Source: Lentisphaeria bacterium UBA1829 (lineage in GTDB: Bacteria; Verrucomicrobiota; Lentisphaeria; Victivallales; UBA1829). From it: a stretch of 7,508 nucleotides of DNA. The translations under genes and the position numbers were made by a program. The stretch is from contig DDJH01000239.1 of NCBI GenBank assembly GCA_002338895.1, positions 1,015 to 8,522 of the forward strand, in the 5' to 3' direction. Shown one piece after another: positions 1 to 5,796 of this stretch (its first letter is position 1; each line of letters starts with the position of its first letter). The notes under the pieces are model-generated. The model did no database searches, was not told the origin of the DNA, and was given only the letters and a program-made list of their open reading frames with translations.

Positions 1-204
1 GCAGGTTCCAACGGCGCTTGTTCTGATCCCAGCCGGGTGTTCAAGGGCAAGAAGATGGCCGGTCAGCTGGGAAATGCTTCCCGGACCGTTCAGAATCTGC
101 GCATCGTCAGCGTCTCGGCAGAGGAGAACCTGCTGTTTGTAAGAGGCGCCGTCCCGGGACCGAATGGCGGAACTCTGTTCGTCAAGCAGGCCAAGAAGAA
201 ATAA
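1..204 (+). CDS. rplC: 50S ribosomal protein L3, C-terminal part (5' end outside window)
   Basis: Frame 1 is open from the left edge to TAA at 202-204 and encodes the last 67 residues of L3. The stretch [14 protein letters not shown] followed by TVQNLRIV is the conserved C-terminal L3 block ([14 protein letters not shown]...TVQNL in other bacteria), and GAVPGPNGG plus a basic tail (KQAKKK) closes the protein as usual. L3 is an early-assembling 23S rRNA-binding protein of the large subunit, with a loop near the peptidyl transferase centre; that loop is upstream of or at the very start of this fragment. It is followed after 42 bases by rplD, the normal S10-operon order. Identification is from recognisable family sequence; the start is not in the window. 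Confidence 0.96.
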   Translation, partial: AGSNGACSDPSRVFKGKKMAGQLGNASRTVQNLRIVSVSAEENLLFVRGAVPGPNGGTLFVKQAKKK

Positions 205-236
205 TCCGCGGCGGAAACCCTCAACAACGAAACAAC

Positions 237-242
237 AGGTGA
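237..242 (+). promoter_or_regulatory. Shine-Dalgarno site of rplD
   Basis: AGGTGA matches the anti-Shine-Dalgarno complement. It lies 4 bases before ATG 247 and 10 bases before the in-frame ATG 253. Neither spacing is ideal, so the rplD start is ambiguous by two codons. Confidence 0.6.
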
Positions 243-246
243 TACA

Positions 247-876
247 ATGTCCATGAATATTGACATCTTCAATATCAAGGGAGAGAAGGTCGGCGACTAC
301 ACGCTCGATGATTCCTGCCTTGAATTTGACAAAGGTGCACAGGCCGTGCACGATACCGTGGTCGGTTTCCTTGCGGAACTCCGCGCCGGAACCGCGTCCA
401 CGAAAACCAGAGCGGAAGTTGCCGGAAGCGGCAAGAAGCCGTTCAAGCAGAAAGGTCTCGGCCGCGCCCGTGCAGGAAGCACCCGGAATCCGGTGTGGCG
501 GCACGGCGGTGTTGCGTTCGGTCCCAAACCGCGCAGCTTTGCGACGAAACTCAATGCCAAGGTCAAACGCCTTGCCCTGAAACGTTCCTTCTCCGAAAAA
601 GTGAAGGAAGGATCCGTGATCGTTCTGGAAAACTTCGATCTGCAGGATTACAAGACCAAAAACGCGGTCGCCGTTCTGAAGGCGTTCAAAGCTGAGGCCG
701 CCAAGGTCCTGATCGCAGTCAAGGAGTATGAGGACAATCAGCTGCGGGCTACCGGAAATCTGCCTCTCGCAATCCTCATCAAAGCCGCGTCGGTGAATAC
801 CTATCAGGTTCTTTACTCCGACAAGTTGATGTTCACCAAGGAAGCGCTCGACGAATTCGTCAAGCGTCTCGCCTGA
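247..876 (+). CDS. rplD: 50S ribosomal protein L4
   Basis: Encodes 209 residues, close to the usual 200-210 for bacterial L4. L4 binds 23S rRNA domain I, and its long extended loop lines the nascent-peptide exit tunnel. That loop is clearly visible at about residues 52-98: TKTRAEVAGSGKKPFKQKG, then GRARAGSTRNPVWRHGGVAFGPKPRSF, the most conserved part of the family. The C-terminal globular part (FSEKVKEGSVIVLENF and onward) also fits. The gene sits between rplC and rplW as in the S10 operon. In Escherichia coli L4 represses its own S10 operon through the mRNA leader; the leader here is outside the window, so that control cannot be judged. ATG 247 is used, but ATG 253 (third codon) has an equally plausible ribosome-binding spacing. 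Confidence 0.97.
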   Translation: MSMNIDIFNIKGEKVGDYTLDDSCLEFDKGAQAVHDTVVGFLAELRAGTASTKTRAEVAGSGKKPFKQKGLGRARAGSTRNPVWRHGGVAFGPKPRSFATKLNAKVKRLALKRSFSEKVKEGSVIVLENFDLQDYKTKNAVAVLKAFKAEAAKVLIAVKEYEDNQLRATGNLPLAILIKAASVNTYQVLYSDKLMFTKEALDEFVKRLA

Positions 877-893
877 TCAGGAGGCACGGGAAA

Positions 894-1175
894 ATGTCCA
901 AGGCTTATGAAATCATTCGAAATATTCTCGTAACAGAGAAAAGCGCGGTTCTGAAAGAAGCCAACCAGTATGCGTTCAAGGTGGCTCCCAAGGCAACCAA
1001 ACTTGAGGTCGCCGACGCGATTGAGGAAATCTACGGCGTCAAGGTGAAATCCGTCAACATCATTCACTGCAAAGGCAAGATGAAACGCGCCGGCAGATCG
1101 CCCCGTCCGGGCAAACGCCCCGACTGGAAGAAGGCCGTGATTTCTCTCGCCGAAGGCTCGATCGACCTCGCGTAA
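894..1175 (+). CDS. rplW: 50S ribosomal protein L23
   Basis: Encodes 93 residues, the normal size for bacterial L23. L23 sits at the tunnel exit and is the docking site for trigger factor and signal recognition particle. The N-terminal VTEKS motif (residues 13-17) carries Glu15, which corresponds to the Glu18 that contacts trigger factor in E. coli. The C-terminal block [13 protein letters not shown] (residues 73-85) is the family hallmark. A strong AGGAGG at 879-884 precedes the ATG by 9 bases. The gene begins 17 bases after the rplD stop and ends 10 bases before rplB, so it is translated as part of the same message. Confidence 0.97.
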   Translation: MSKAYEIIRNILVTEKSAVLKEANQYAFKVAPKATKLEVADAIEEIYGVKVKSVNIIHCKGKMKRAGRSPRPGKRPDWKKAVISLAEGSIDLA

Positions 1176-1185
1176 GGAGAACAAC

Positions 1186-2013
1186 ATGCCTACAAAATCT
1201 TTTAATCCGATTACCAAGAGCCGCAGATACATCACGGTCCTTGATTATGCCGAACTGACCCGCACCGCTCCGGAAAAAAGCCTGACCAAAGGTCAGAAAG
1301 CTTCCGGCGGTCGCAATAACGCCGGCCGCGTCACCAGCCGTTTCCGCGGAAACGGAAACAAGCGCCGCTACCGGGCGATCGATTTCAAACGCACCAAAGA
1401 CGGGGTCCCCGCCGTTGTGCAGCAGATTGAATACGATCCGAACCGTTCCGCGTTCATTGCTCTTCTGGCGTATGCCGATGGCGAGAAGAACTACATTCTC
1501 GCTCCGGAAGGCCTGAAGGTCGGGCAGACGGTTCTCTCCGGCGAAAAGGCGGAAATCAAGCCGGGCAATGCTCTGCAGCTCCGCAATATCCCGGTCGGTC
1601 TTGAAATCCACAACGTCGAGCTCGTCCCCGGACGCGGAGCAAAAATGGTCCGCTCCGCCGGACAGGTTGCCCTTCTACGTTCCAAAGATGGCGACTATGC
1701 TCAGGTGAAACTGCCCAGCGGCGAAGTCCGTCTGGTCAATCTGGCCTGCAAAGCCACGATCGGAAAGGTCGGCAACGGCGATCACATGAACGTTTCTCTC
1801 GGGAAGGCCGGTAAGAAACGCTATCTCGGAAAGAGACCTCATGTCCGCGGTCTTGCGATGAACCCGGTCGACCATCCGATGGGCGGCGGTGAAGGCAGAA
1901 CAAGCGGCGGCGGTCATCCCGTTTCGCCGTGGGGTCAGCTCGCCAAAGGCAAGAAGACTCGCTGCCCGAGAAAGAACAGCAAACGCTTCATCGTTGAACG
2001 GAGGAAGAAATAA
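1186..2013 (+). CDS. rplB: 50S ribosomal protein L2
   Basis: Encodes 275 residues, the usual length. L2 binds 23S rRNA and is needed for subunit joining and for organising the peptidyl transferase centre. The RNA-binding half shows [20 protein letters not shown] (residues 41-60), then [16 protein letters not shown] and IEYDPNRSA. The C-terminal signature [18 protein letters not shown] lies at residues 221-238 and keeps His230, equivalent to the functionally important His229 of E. coli. The second histidine of the common DHPHGGG form is Met232 here, a variant I recall from several non-proteobacterial groups. Leu223 stands where Thr or Val is usual. AAGGAGA at 1174-1180 overlaps the rplW stop codon and lies 5 bases before ATG. 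The stop codon overlaps the rpsS start by one base. Confidence 0.97.
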   Translation: MPTKSFNPITKSRRYITVLDYAELTRTAPEKSLTKGQKASGGRNNAGRVTSRFRGNGNKRRYRAIDFKRTKDGVPAVVQQIEYDPNRSAFIALLAYADGEKNYILAPEGLKVGQTVLSGEKAEIKPGNALQLRNIPVGLEIHNVELVPGRGAKMVRSAGQVALLRSKDGDYAQVKLPSGEVRLVNLACKATIGKVGNGDHMNVSLGKAGKKRYLGKRPHVRGLAMNPVDHPMGGGEGRTSGGGHPVSPWGQLAKGKKTRCPRKNSKRFIVERRKK

Positions 2014-2288
2014 TGCCCAGATCTATCAAAAAAGGTCCCTTTGTGGATTATTATCTGATCGAAAAGATCGAGAAAATGGAGAAATCCGGCAAAAAGGCTC
2101 CGATCAAGACCTGGTCCCGCCGTTCCATGGTGATTCCGGATTTTGTCGGGTACACCTTCAATGTGCATAACGGAAAATCGTTCGTTTCCGTTTTCGTGAC
2201 CGAGAACATGGTCGGTCACCGCCTCGGTGAATTCGCTCCGACCCGGACCTTCAAAGGCCACGGCGTCATCAGCGGAAAGACCGTCTGA
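2013..2288 (+). CDS. rpsS: 30S ribosomal protein S19
   Basis: Encodes 91 residues, typical of S19, which sits in the head of the small subunit with S13 and contacts 16S rRNA near the A-site finger. [10 protein letters not shown] at residues 3-12 is the conserved N-terminus. [15 protein letters not shown] (32-46) and the signature from Asn53 to Thr77, including HRLGEFAPT, are intact. The start shares a base with the rplB stop (TAATG at 2011-2015), and GGAGGA at 2000-2005, inside rplB, is its ribosome-binding site with 7-base spacing; translational coupling is likely. Unusually, it is the last gene of its transcript: a terminator follows and rplV is not present downstream. Confidence 0.97.
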   Translation: MPRSIKKGPFVDYYLIEKIEKMEKSGKKAPIKTWSRRSMVIPDFVGYTFNVHNGKSFVSVFVTENMVGHRLGEFAPTRTFKGHGVISGKTV

Positions 2289-2311
2289 CGGTTGCCTGCT
2301 GTCTCTCACAG

Positions 2312-2344
2312 ACCGGTTCCCTTTGCGGGAACCGGTTTTTTTTT
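2312..2344 (+). terminator. Intrinsic terminator ending the ribosomal protein operon
   Basis: A perfect 10-bp stem, ACCGGTTCCC at 2312-2321 paired with GGGAACCGGT at 2327-2336, encloses the 5-base loop TTTGC. It runs into nine consecutive T (2336-2344), and a second run of nine T follows at 2347-2355. It begins 23 bases after the rpsS stop. This is a textbook Rho-independent terminator, among the strongest structures in the window. Confidence 0.95.
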
Positions 2345-2430
2345 GATTTTTTTTTCTTAACCTTTATTGATTTTTCCGAGATCCTGTTTAAATTTAGCTA
2401 TCGTTTTCTCCGGGAAAATGAACCGGAATC

Positions 2431-2458
2431 TTGTGCTCCGGCAATAAGTTTTTATCCT
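2431..2458 (+). promoter_or_regulatory. Weak candidate promoter in the 225-base gap before the oxidoreductase gene
   Basis: The gap 2289-2513 holds the terminator, an AT-rich stretch to about 2400 and no gene. A promoter is expected here because the terminator isolates the next gene. The best pair I find is TTGTGC (2431-2436) and TATCCT (2453-2458), 16 bases apart, both poor matches to sigma70 consensus. An alternative is TTGATT (2367-2372) with TTAAAT (2388-2393), 15 apart. A small inverted repeat, CCGGA and TCCGG around 2424-2441, overlaps the first candidate. The exact promoter is unproven. Confidence 0.25.
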
Positions 2459-2513
2459 GGAATCACTTAGAAAAATACTGCGGGAACAAGCGCGAAAACG
2501 CCAGAGGTCGCTC

Positions 2514-3503
2514 ATGAAGATTGTTATTGTCGGATGCGGAATCGCCGGTTTCACGGCGGCAAAAAATCTCAGGGAAAAACTTCCTTCTTCCGAAATCACT
2601 CTTGTCGATGGGGGGATTCACGGTCTGTATTCCAGAATGCGTCTTCCGGAAACTCTGGCGGGAACCCTGCCGGAGCAGAAGCTGATTCTGGCATCCCCGG
2701 AGGCAATTGAGAAATCGGGAATCCAGTTCCTTGCCGGCGTGGAGGCCGTTTCCATTCAGGTGCAGCAGAAAACTCTTACGCTTGCAGATGCCCGCGTTCT
2801 GCCCTATGACCGACTGGTGCTGGCCACCGGAGCGGAACCGTCCATTCCGCCGATCGAAGGGGCCGGGACGGATATGACCCTGCGTTCCCTGGAGGATGTT
2901 CAGCGGTATAGTCGACTTCTCAAAGAGGGGGAGCGCGCAACCGTGATCGGGGGAGGTCTCCTCGGACTGGAGGCGGCTCATGCGCTCCGGGAACGGGGAC
3001 TCAAGGTGGCGGTCGCGGAGTTCATGCCGCGTCTGCTGCCGCGTCAGCTTTCGGAAAAGGAGTCGGAAATCCTTCAGAAAAAGTTCGAGGAACTCGGATA
3101 TGAGATCTTTACTGGCCGGGCTCCCAAAACGTTGACTCGGACCGATTCCGGATGGATCCTCCGTCTTGAGGACGGAACGGAGATTCCAAGCTCCATCGTG
3201 CTGATCTCCGCCGGAATCCGTTCCAGAACCGCGCTGGCCAAAGCGGCCGGTGCGACGGTGGAACGCGGAATCGTGGTGAACAACCGATTGGAGACATCGC
3301 TCCCGGATGTCTATGCAATCGGAGATTGCGCCCAGCTCGGCGGAGTGGTGTATGGTTTGTGGCTCGCGTCCAAGGATCAGGGAACCGCTCTGGCGGAAAT
3401 CCTGGCAGGAACACGCGAAACGTTTATATCCCCGGTGTACGAACCTTCTCTTAAAATCCCGGGAATCAAACTCAAAGAGATCAGAATGGCGGCTCAAGGG
3501 TGA
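2514..3503 (+). CDS. FAD/NAD(P)-dependent pyridine nucleotide oxidoreductase (rubredoxin reductase / NirB N-terminal type)
   Basis: Encodes 329 residues with the two-dinucleotide-fold layout of this superfamily. The FAD site is GCGIAG at residues 7-12. LYSRMRLPE at 38-46 resembles the flavin-proximal segment of rubredoxin reductase and NirB-like proteins. ATGAEPSIPPI at 104-114 is the classic second motif. The NAD(P)-binding fold has VIGGGLLGLEAA at 144-155, and DVYAIGDCA at 265-273 binds the FAD ribityl chain. Only two cysteines occur (Cys8 and Cys272), so there is no redox-active CxxxxC or CxxC disulphide. It therefore probably passes electrons from NAD(P)H through flavin to a separate partner, which is not encoded nearby. 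At 329 residues it is shorter than the roughly 380-450 of many relatives and lacks much of the C-terminal interface domain. AGAGG at 2503-2507 precedes ATG by 6 bases. Cytoplasmic; electron acceptor unknown. Confidence 0.88.
   Translation: MKIVIVGCGIAGFTAAKNLREKLPSSEITLVDGGIHGLYSRMRLPETLAGTLPEQKLILASPEAIEKSGIQFLAGVEAVSIQVQQKTLTLADARVLPYDRLVLATGAEPSIPPIEGAGTDMTLRSLEDVQRYSRLLKEGERATVIGGGLLGLEAAHALRERGLKVAVAEFMPRLLPRQLSEKESEILQKKFEELGYEIFTGRAPKTLTRTDSGWILRLEDGTEIPSSIVLISAGIRSRTALAKAAGATVERGIVVNNRLETSLPDVYAIGDCAQLGGVVYGLWLASKDQGTALAEILAGTRETFISPVYEPSLKIPGIKLKEIRMAAQG
3496..3500 (+). promoter_or_regulatory. Shine-Dalgarno site favouring ATG 3506
   Basis: AAGGG lies 5 bases before ATG 3506. The in-frame GTG at 3500 overlaps this site and has no good site of its own, and ATG 3512 is 11 bases away. 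This favours 3506 as the start of the membrane protein. Confidence 0.55.
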
Positions 3504-3505
3504 CG

Positions 3506-3910
3506 ATGAGGATGCATCGAAGAAAAAATTATTCTGAAATCACGGTTCAGGACGGGGTCGTTCATTTCCCCGGACGGGATATCGCACTCAAAGAGGTCGC
3601 AAGTTTTCAGGTGGATCACCGGGCATTCGCCTGTACGACAGCGTTCCTCCTGTTTGTGCTCGGATCACTGGCGTGTCTCTATTATATGCCCGGTTTCATT
3701 ATTCTGGTGGCCGGCTGCATTTTCATCTGGCTGAAAGTCGAATTCTCCCGGTATGTGGAACTGAAGGTGCAGTTCAAGGACGGTTCTTCCAGAAGAATGC
3801 TTTCCGCATCCATCACCGACCGAGTCGGATTGTACCGCCTTTATGACCGGCTCGCGGCCGCTCTGGAAAAGTTCAATTCCAACACGGGTGATTCCCGTGA
3901 AAACGGTTAA
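3506..3910 (+). CDS. Small two-helix membrane protein, DUF6232-like
   Basis: Encodes 134 residues of unknown function. A basic N-terminus (MRMHRRKNYSE) is followed by a short beta-like part whose pattern (ITVQDGVVHFPGRDIALKEVASFQV) resembles a small PH-like or DUF6232 start. Two adjacent hydrophobic helices follow at about residues 42-59 and 61-78, with MPG forming the turn. The rest is soluble: YVELKVQFKDGSSRRML and a C-terminal helix LYRLYDRLAAALEKF. This order, with strands, a helix pair, strands and a final helix, is what I associate with DUF6232; the match is by pattern only. Both ends are probably cytoplasmic. It begins 2 bases after the oxidoreductase stop and its end overlaps the Nudix gene, so all are likely one transcript. 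GTG 3500 would add two residues; the better ribosome-binding spacing favours ATG 3506. Confidence 0.7.
   Translation: MRMHRRKNYSEITVQDGVVHFPGRDIALKEVASFQVDHRAFACTTAFLLFVLGSLACLYYMPGFIILVAGCIFIWLKVEFSRYVELKVQFKDGSSRRMLSASITDRVGLYRLYDRLAAALEKFNSNTGDSRENG
3886..3891 (+). promoter_or_regulatory. Shine-Dalgarno site selecting GTG 3897
   Basis: GGGTGA (match to the GGTGA end of the anti-Shine-Dalgarno complement) lies 5 bases before GTG 3897. The upstream in-frame ATG at 3843 has no purine-rich site before it. This supports a GTG start for the Nudix gene. Confidence 0.55.
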
Positions 3911-4391
3911 TCTGAAAGCGGCGGTCAAAAGCAGGCCGCTGAAGAAGGCTTCCCGGAAAGCAAAGCTCATTCAGCAGTCCGGAAGCGCACCTTATATTGT
4001 TTACGGGTCGGAAATCCGGGTGATGCTGGTGACGCCGTCGGCTGGAGGAGGGTGGATTCTGCCGAAAGGGAATATCGCGAAACGGCTGGATACGCTGACG
4101 TCCGCCGCAAAAGAGGCCCTCGAAGAGGCCGGGGTCGTCGGCGAATGCGAAAACAATGTGCTGGGAACTATTCATATTGCAAAGACACCGGATGATGTGG
4201 CGTCCATCCGCATTTTCCCGCTGGAGATCAAACGGATCCTTCCTTCCTGGCAGGAGGAGGGAATGCGCAGTCGCCGTCTTTTCCGGATTGATCGGGCCAT
4301 CCGGATTATGAACACGGAGGAGTCCGCCGAGGTGCTGCGCAATCTGAGGACTCTGATCCTCTCCCGCATGGAGGCGGAGCATGGGAATTGA
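3897..4391 (+). CDS. Nudix hydrolase, diadenosine/diphosphoinositol polyphosphate type
   Basis: Encodes 164 residues from GTG 3897. Nudix enzymes cleave a nucleoside diphosphate linked to another group, using Mg bound by the Nudix box. WILPKGN (residues 53-59) leads into the box at 58-80, whose core is KEALEEAGV. Glu73, Glu76, Glu77 and Gly79 of the catalytic RExxEExG motif are present, with Lys72 replacing Arg. The first conserved Glu of the box (seventh position) is Leu64, a deviation. The LPKG lead-in, short chain and basic N-terminus (KSRPLKKASRKAKL) resemble DIPP/Ap4A-type members, but the substrate cannot be read from sequence. ATG 3843 would add 18 residues, all of them inside the previous gene and not Nudix-like, and has no ribosome-binding site. 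The gene overlaps the membrane protein by 14 bases and the CYTH gene by 11, indicating coupling. Confidence 0.85.
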   Translation: MKTVNLKAAVKSRPLKKASRKAKLIQQSGSAPYIVYGSEIRVMLVTPSAGGGWILPKGNIAKRLDTLTSAAKEALEEAGVVGECENNVLGTIHIAKTPDDVASIRIFPLEIKRILPSWQEEGMRSRRLFRIDRAIRIMNTEESAEVLRNLRTLILSRMEAEHGN

Positions 4392-4866
4392 AATCGAACG
4401 GAAATTCCTGCTGAAGGATGATTCGTGGCGGTCCGCTGTGAGCGCCTCCACTGTTTTCAAACAGAGGTATCTGCCGTTTCAGCCCGGACCGGAACATCTT
4501 TCCGGCCGCATCCGCATTGCCGGAAACCGCGCGTTCCTGACATTGAAAAGCGCTGCGAAAGGATTCTCCCGCGATGAATTCGAATATGAGATCCCGCTCG
4601 AGGATGCGGAACAGATGCTGGAACGGTTCTGTACCGGAAATGCAGTTTCCAAAATCCGTCACAAGGTGGATTATCTCGGGTATCTCTGGGAGATCGATGA
4701 GTTCCTGGGGGAAAATGCGGGGCTGGTGGTCGCGGAACTGGAACTGGAGTCCGAGGATCAGCGCTTCCCGATCCCGCCCTGGCTCGGCGAAGAGGTGACC
4801 GGCGATTATCGCTATTCCAACTCCGTGCTGGCGGAAAATCCTTATTCCTCCTGGCACGGAAATTGA
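4381..4866 (+). CDS. CYTH-domain protein, probable inorganic triphosphatase
   Basis: Encodes 161 residues, the length of stand-alone CYTH (triphosphate tunnel metalloenzyme) proteins. The defining ExExK motif is EIERK at residues 4-8. Charged residues expected to line the eight-strand tunnel follow in order: Arg29, Arg43 and Arg45 in SGRIRI, Lys56, Glu68 and Glu70 in EFEYEI, Arg93, Glu104 and Asp106 in WEIDEF, and Glu119/Glu121 in AELELES. The closing VTGDYRYSNSVLAENP resembles bacterial tripolyphosphatases of this fold. Known members hydrolyse tripolyphosphate or thiamine triphosphate, and a few make cAMP; without biochemistry the first is the most likely. GGAGG at 4370-4374 lies 6 bases before ATG, inside the Nudix gene, whose stop is 11 bases further in. 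Cytoplasmic. It ends this transcription unit. Confidence 0.9.
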   Translation: MGIEIERKFLLKDDSWRSAVSASTVFKQRYLPFQPGPEHLSGRIRIAGNRAFLTLKSAAKGFSRDEFEYEIPLEDAEQMLERFCTGNAVSKIRHKVDYLGYLWEIDEFLGENAGLVVAELELESEDQRFPIPPWLGEEVTGDYRYSNSVLAENPYSSWHGN

Positions 4867-4878
4867 GGATGCGCGTTT

Positions 4879-4899
4879 CCCGCTTCTTCGGAAGATGGG
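4879..4899 (+). terminator. UUCG-tetraloop hairpin after the CYTH gene, possible weak terminator
   Basis: CTTC (4883-4886) pairs with GAAG (4891-4894) around a TTCG tetraloop, a very stable RNA loop type. CCC (4879-4881) can pair with GGG (4897-4899) across a small internal loop. No T tract follows, so it is not a standard intrinsic terminator; it may stabilise the mRNA end or cause pausing. It lies just 3' of the CYTH stop and before the next promoter. Confidence 0.3.
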
Positions 4900-4910
4900 T
4901 GCTTCTGCGG

Positions 4911-4938
4911 TTGAAATTAAGAGGGGTTGTGCTATATT
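4911..4938 (+). promoter_or_regulatory. Sigma70-like promoter with extended -10 for the HAD-MATE unit
   Basis: TTGAAA at 4911-4916 (5 of 6 to consensus) is followed after 16 bases by TATATT at 4933-4938 (5 of 6), which is preceded by TGC at 4930-4932 to give an extended -10. Transcription would begin near 4945, giving a leader of only about 20 bases before ATG 4966. The promoter marks a new transcription unit after the CYTH gene. It also argues against translation from TTG 4927, which lies inside the promoter. Confidence 0.75.
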
Positions 4939-4965
4939 ATCGTCCACAACGAAAGCCCCACGATC

Positions 4966-5796
4966 ATGATCAGACTCATTGCGTCCGATATGGACGGAAC
5001 GCTGCTCAACAGCAGAAAACAACTCCCGGAAGAAACATTCCAGATGCTCGAAAGTCTCGGGATGCGCGGAATCGAATTTGTCGTTGCGAGCGGCCGCCAG
5101 TATTATAATATCTACAATCTGTTCCGGGGCGGACCGGCGGACAGGATCTACTACTGTTCCGAAAACGGGGCGATCCTCTTTCACGGGAAGGAGAACCTCT
5201 TTTTCAGCGAGATCCCGCGCGACGGGGCCGAACGGATTCTTGAAGAAATCCGGAAACTGCCGCAGGTGTATCCCATTCTCTGCGGACTGCGGAACGCCTA
5301 TATTCTGCATGATGATCCGGAGTTTGTCCGGAATGCCCGTTTGTACAACGACCGTCTGGAGAGGATCGCGGAACCCGGTCTGGCTCTGGAAGGGGACAGA
5401 ATCTGCAAAATCGCCGCATTTTCGGCAAAGAATGCGGAGTCGGTGGTTTACCCGGCAATGAGGAAACTGGAGCCGGATTTCTCTGTCGTACTGTCGGGGG
5501 CGACGTGGGTGGATGTGATGAATCCGTCGGTATCCAAGGGGTCTGCGCTCGACATCCTCCGGAAAAGACTGGGAATCGCTCCGGAAGAGTGCATCGTCTT
5601 CGGGGATTATCTGAACGATTCCTCCATGTTCGGAAACTATCCGAACAGTTATGCGATGGCAAATGCCCATCCCGGCCTCAAGGCCGTCGCCGCACATATC
5701 ACCGAGGCGGATAATGAACACAATGGCGTCTGGGAGACCGTTCGCCGAATCCTGAAGGAGGACGCCTCTGCCATGGATCGGGGGGCCCATGATTAA
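4966..5796 (+). CDS. Cof-type HAD family phosphatase (HAD-IIB)
   Basis: Encodes 276 residues. HAD-IIB phosphatases remove phosphate from sugar phosphates, nucleotides or cofactors such as FMN, via an aspartyl-phosphate. All four motifs are present: DMDGT (Asp8 nucleophile, Asp10 acid/base), SGR at 42-44, Lys191 in SKGSAL, and GDYLND at 213-218 with Asp214 and Asp218 for Mg. The roughly 100-residue region between motifs II and III is the C2 cap that sets substrate choice and does not identify the substrate here. The open frame extends up to TTG 4927, but that lies within the promoter, and MIRLIASDMDGT is a normal Cof N-terminus, so ATG 4966 is preferred. No good Shine-Dalgarno is seen (GAAAG is weak). 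The last 8 bases overlap the MATE gene. Cytoplasmic. Confidence 0.92.
   Translation: MIRLIASDMDGTLLNSRKQLPEETFQMLESLGMRGIEFVVASGRQYYNIYNLFRGGPADRIYYCSENGAILFHGKENLFFSEIPRDGAERILEEIRKLPQVYPILCGLRNAYILHDDPEFVRNARLYNDRLERIAEPGLALEGDRICKIAAFSAKNAESVVYPAMRKLEPDFSVVLSGATWVDVMNPSVSKGSALDILRKRLGIAPEECIVFGDYLNDSSMFGNYPNSYAMANAHPGLKAVAAHITEADNEHNGVWETVRRILKEDASAMDRGAHD

Noticed and set aside
205..246. Possible hairpin TCCG/CGGA after rplC as a terminator or attenuator
   Set aside because: A 4-bp stem with a 3-base loop and no T run, in the middle of an operon; not supported.
2423..2441. Inverted repeat CCGGA/TCCGG as an operator
   Set aside because: Only 5 bases per arm with a 9-base spacer in a genome where CCGGA is very common; chance is a sufficient explanation.
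2463..3497. 344-codon minus-strand frame
   Set aside because: Entirely antisense to the oxidoreductase, whose FAD and NAD(P) motifs are unmistakable; no domain is visible in the antisense product.
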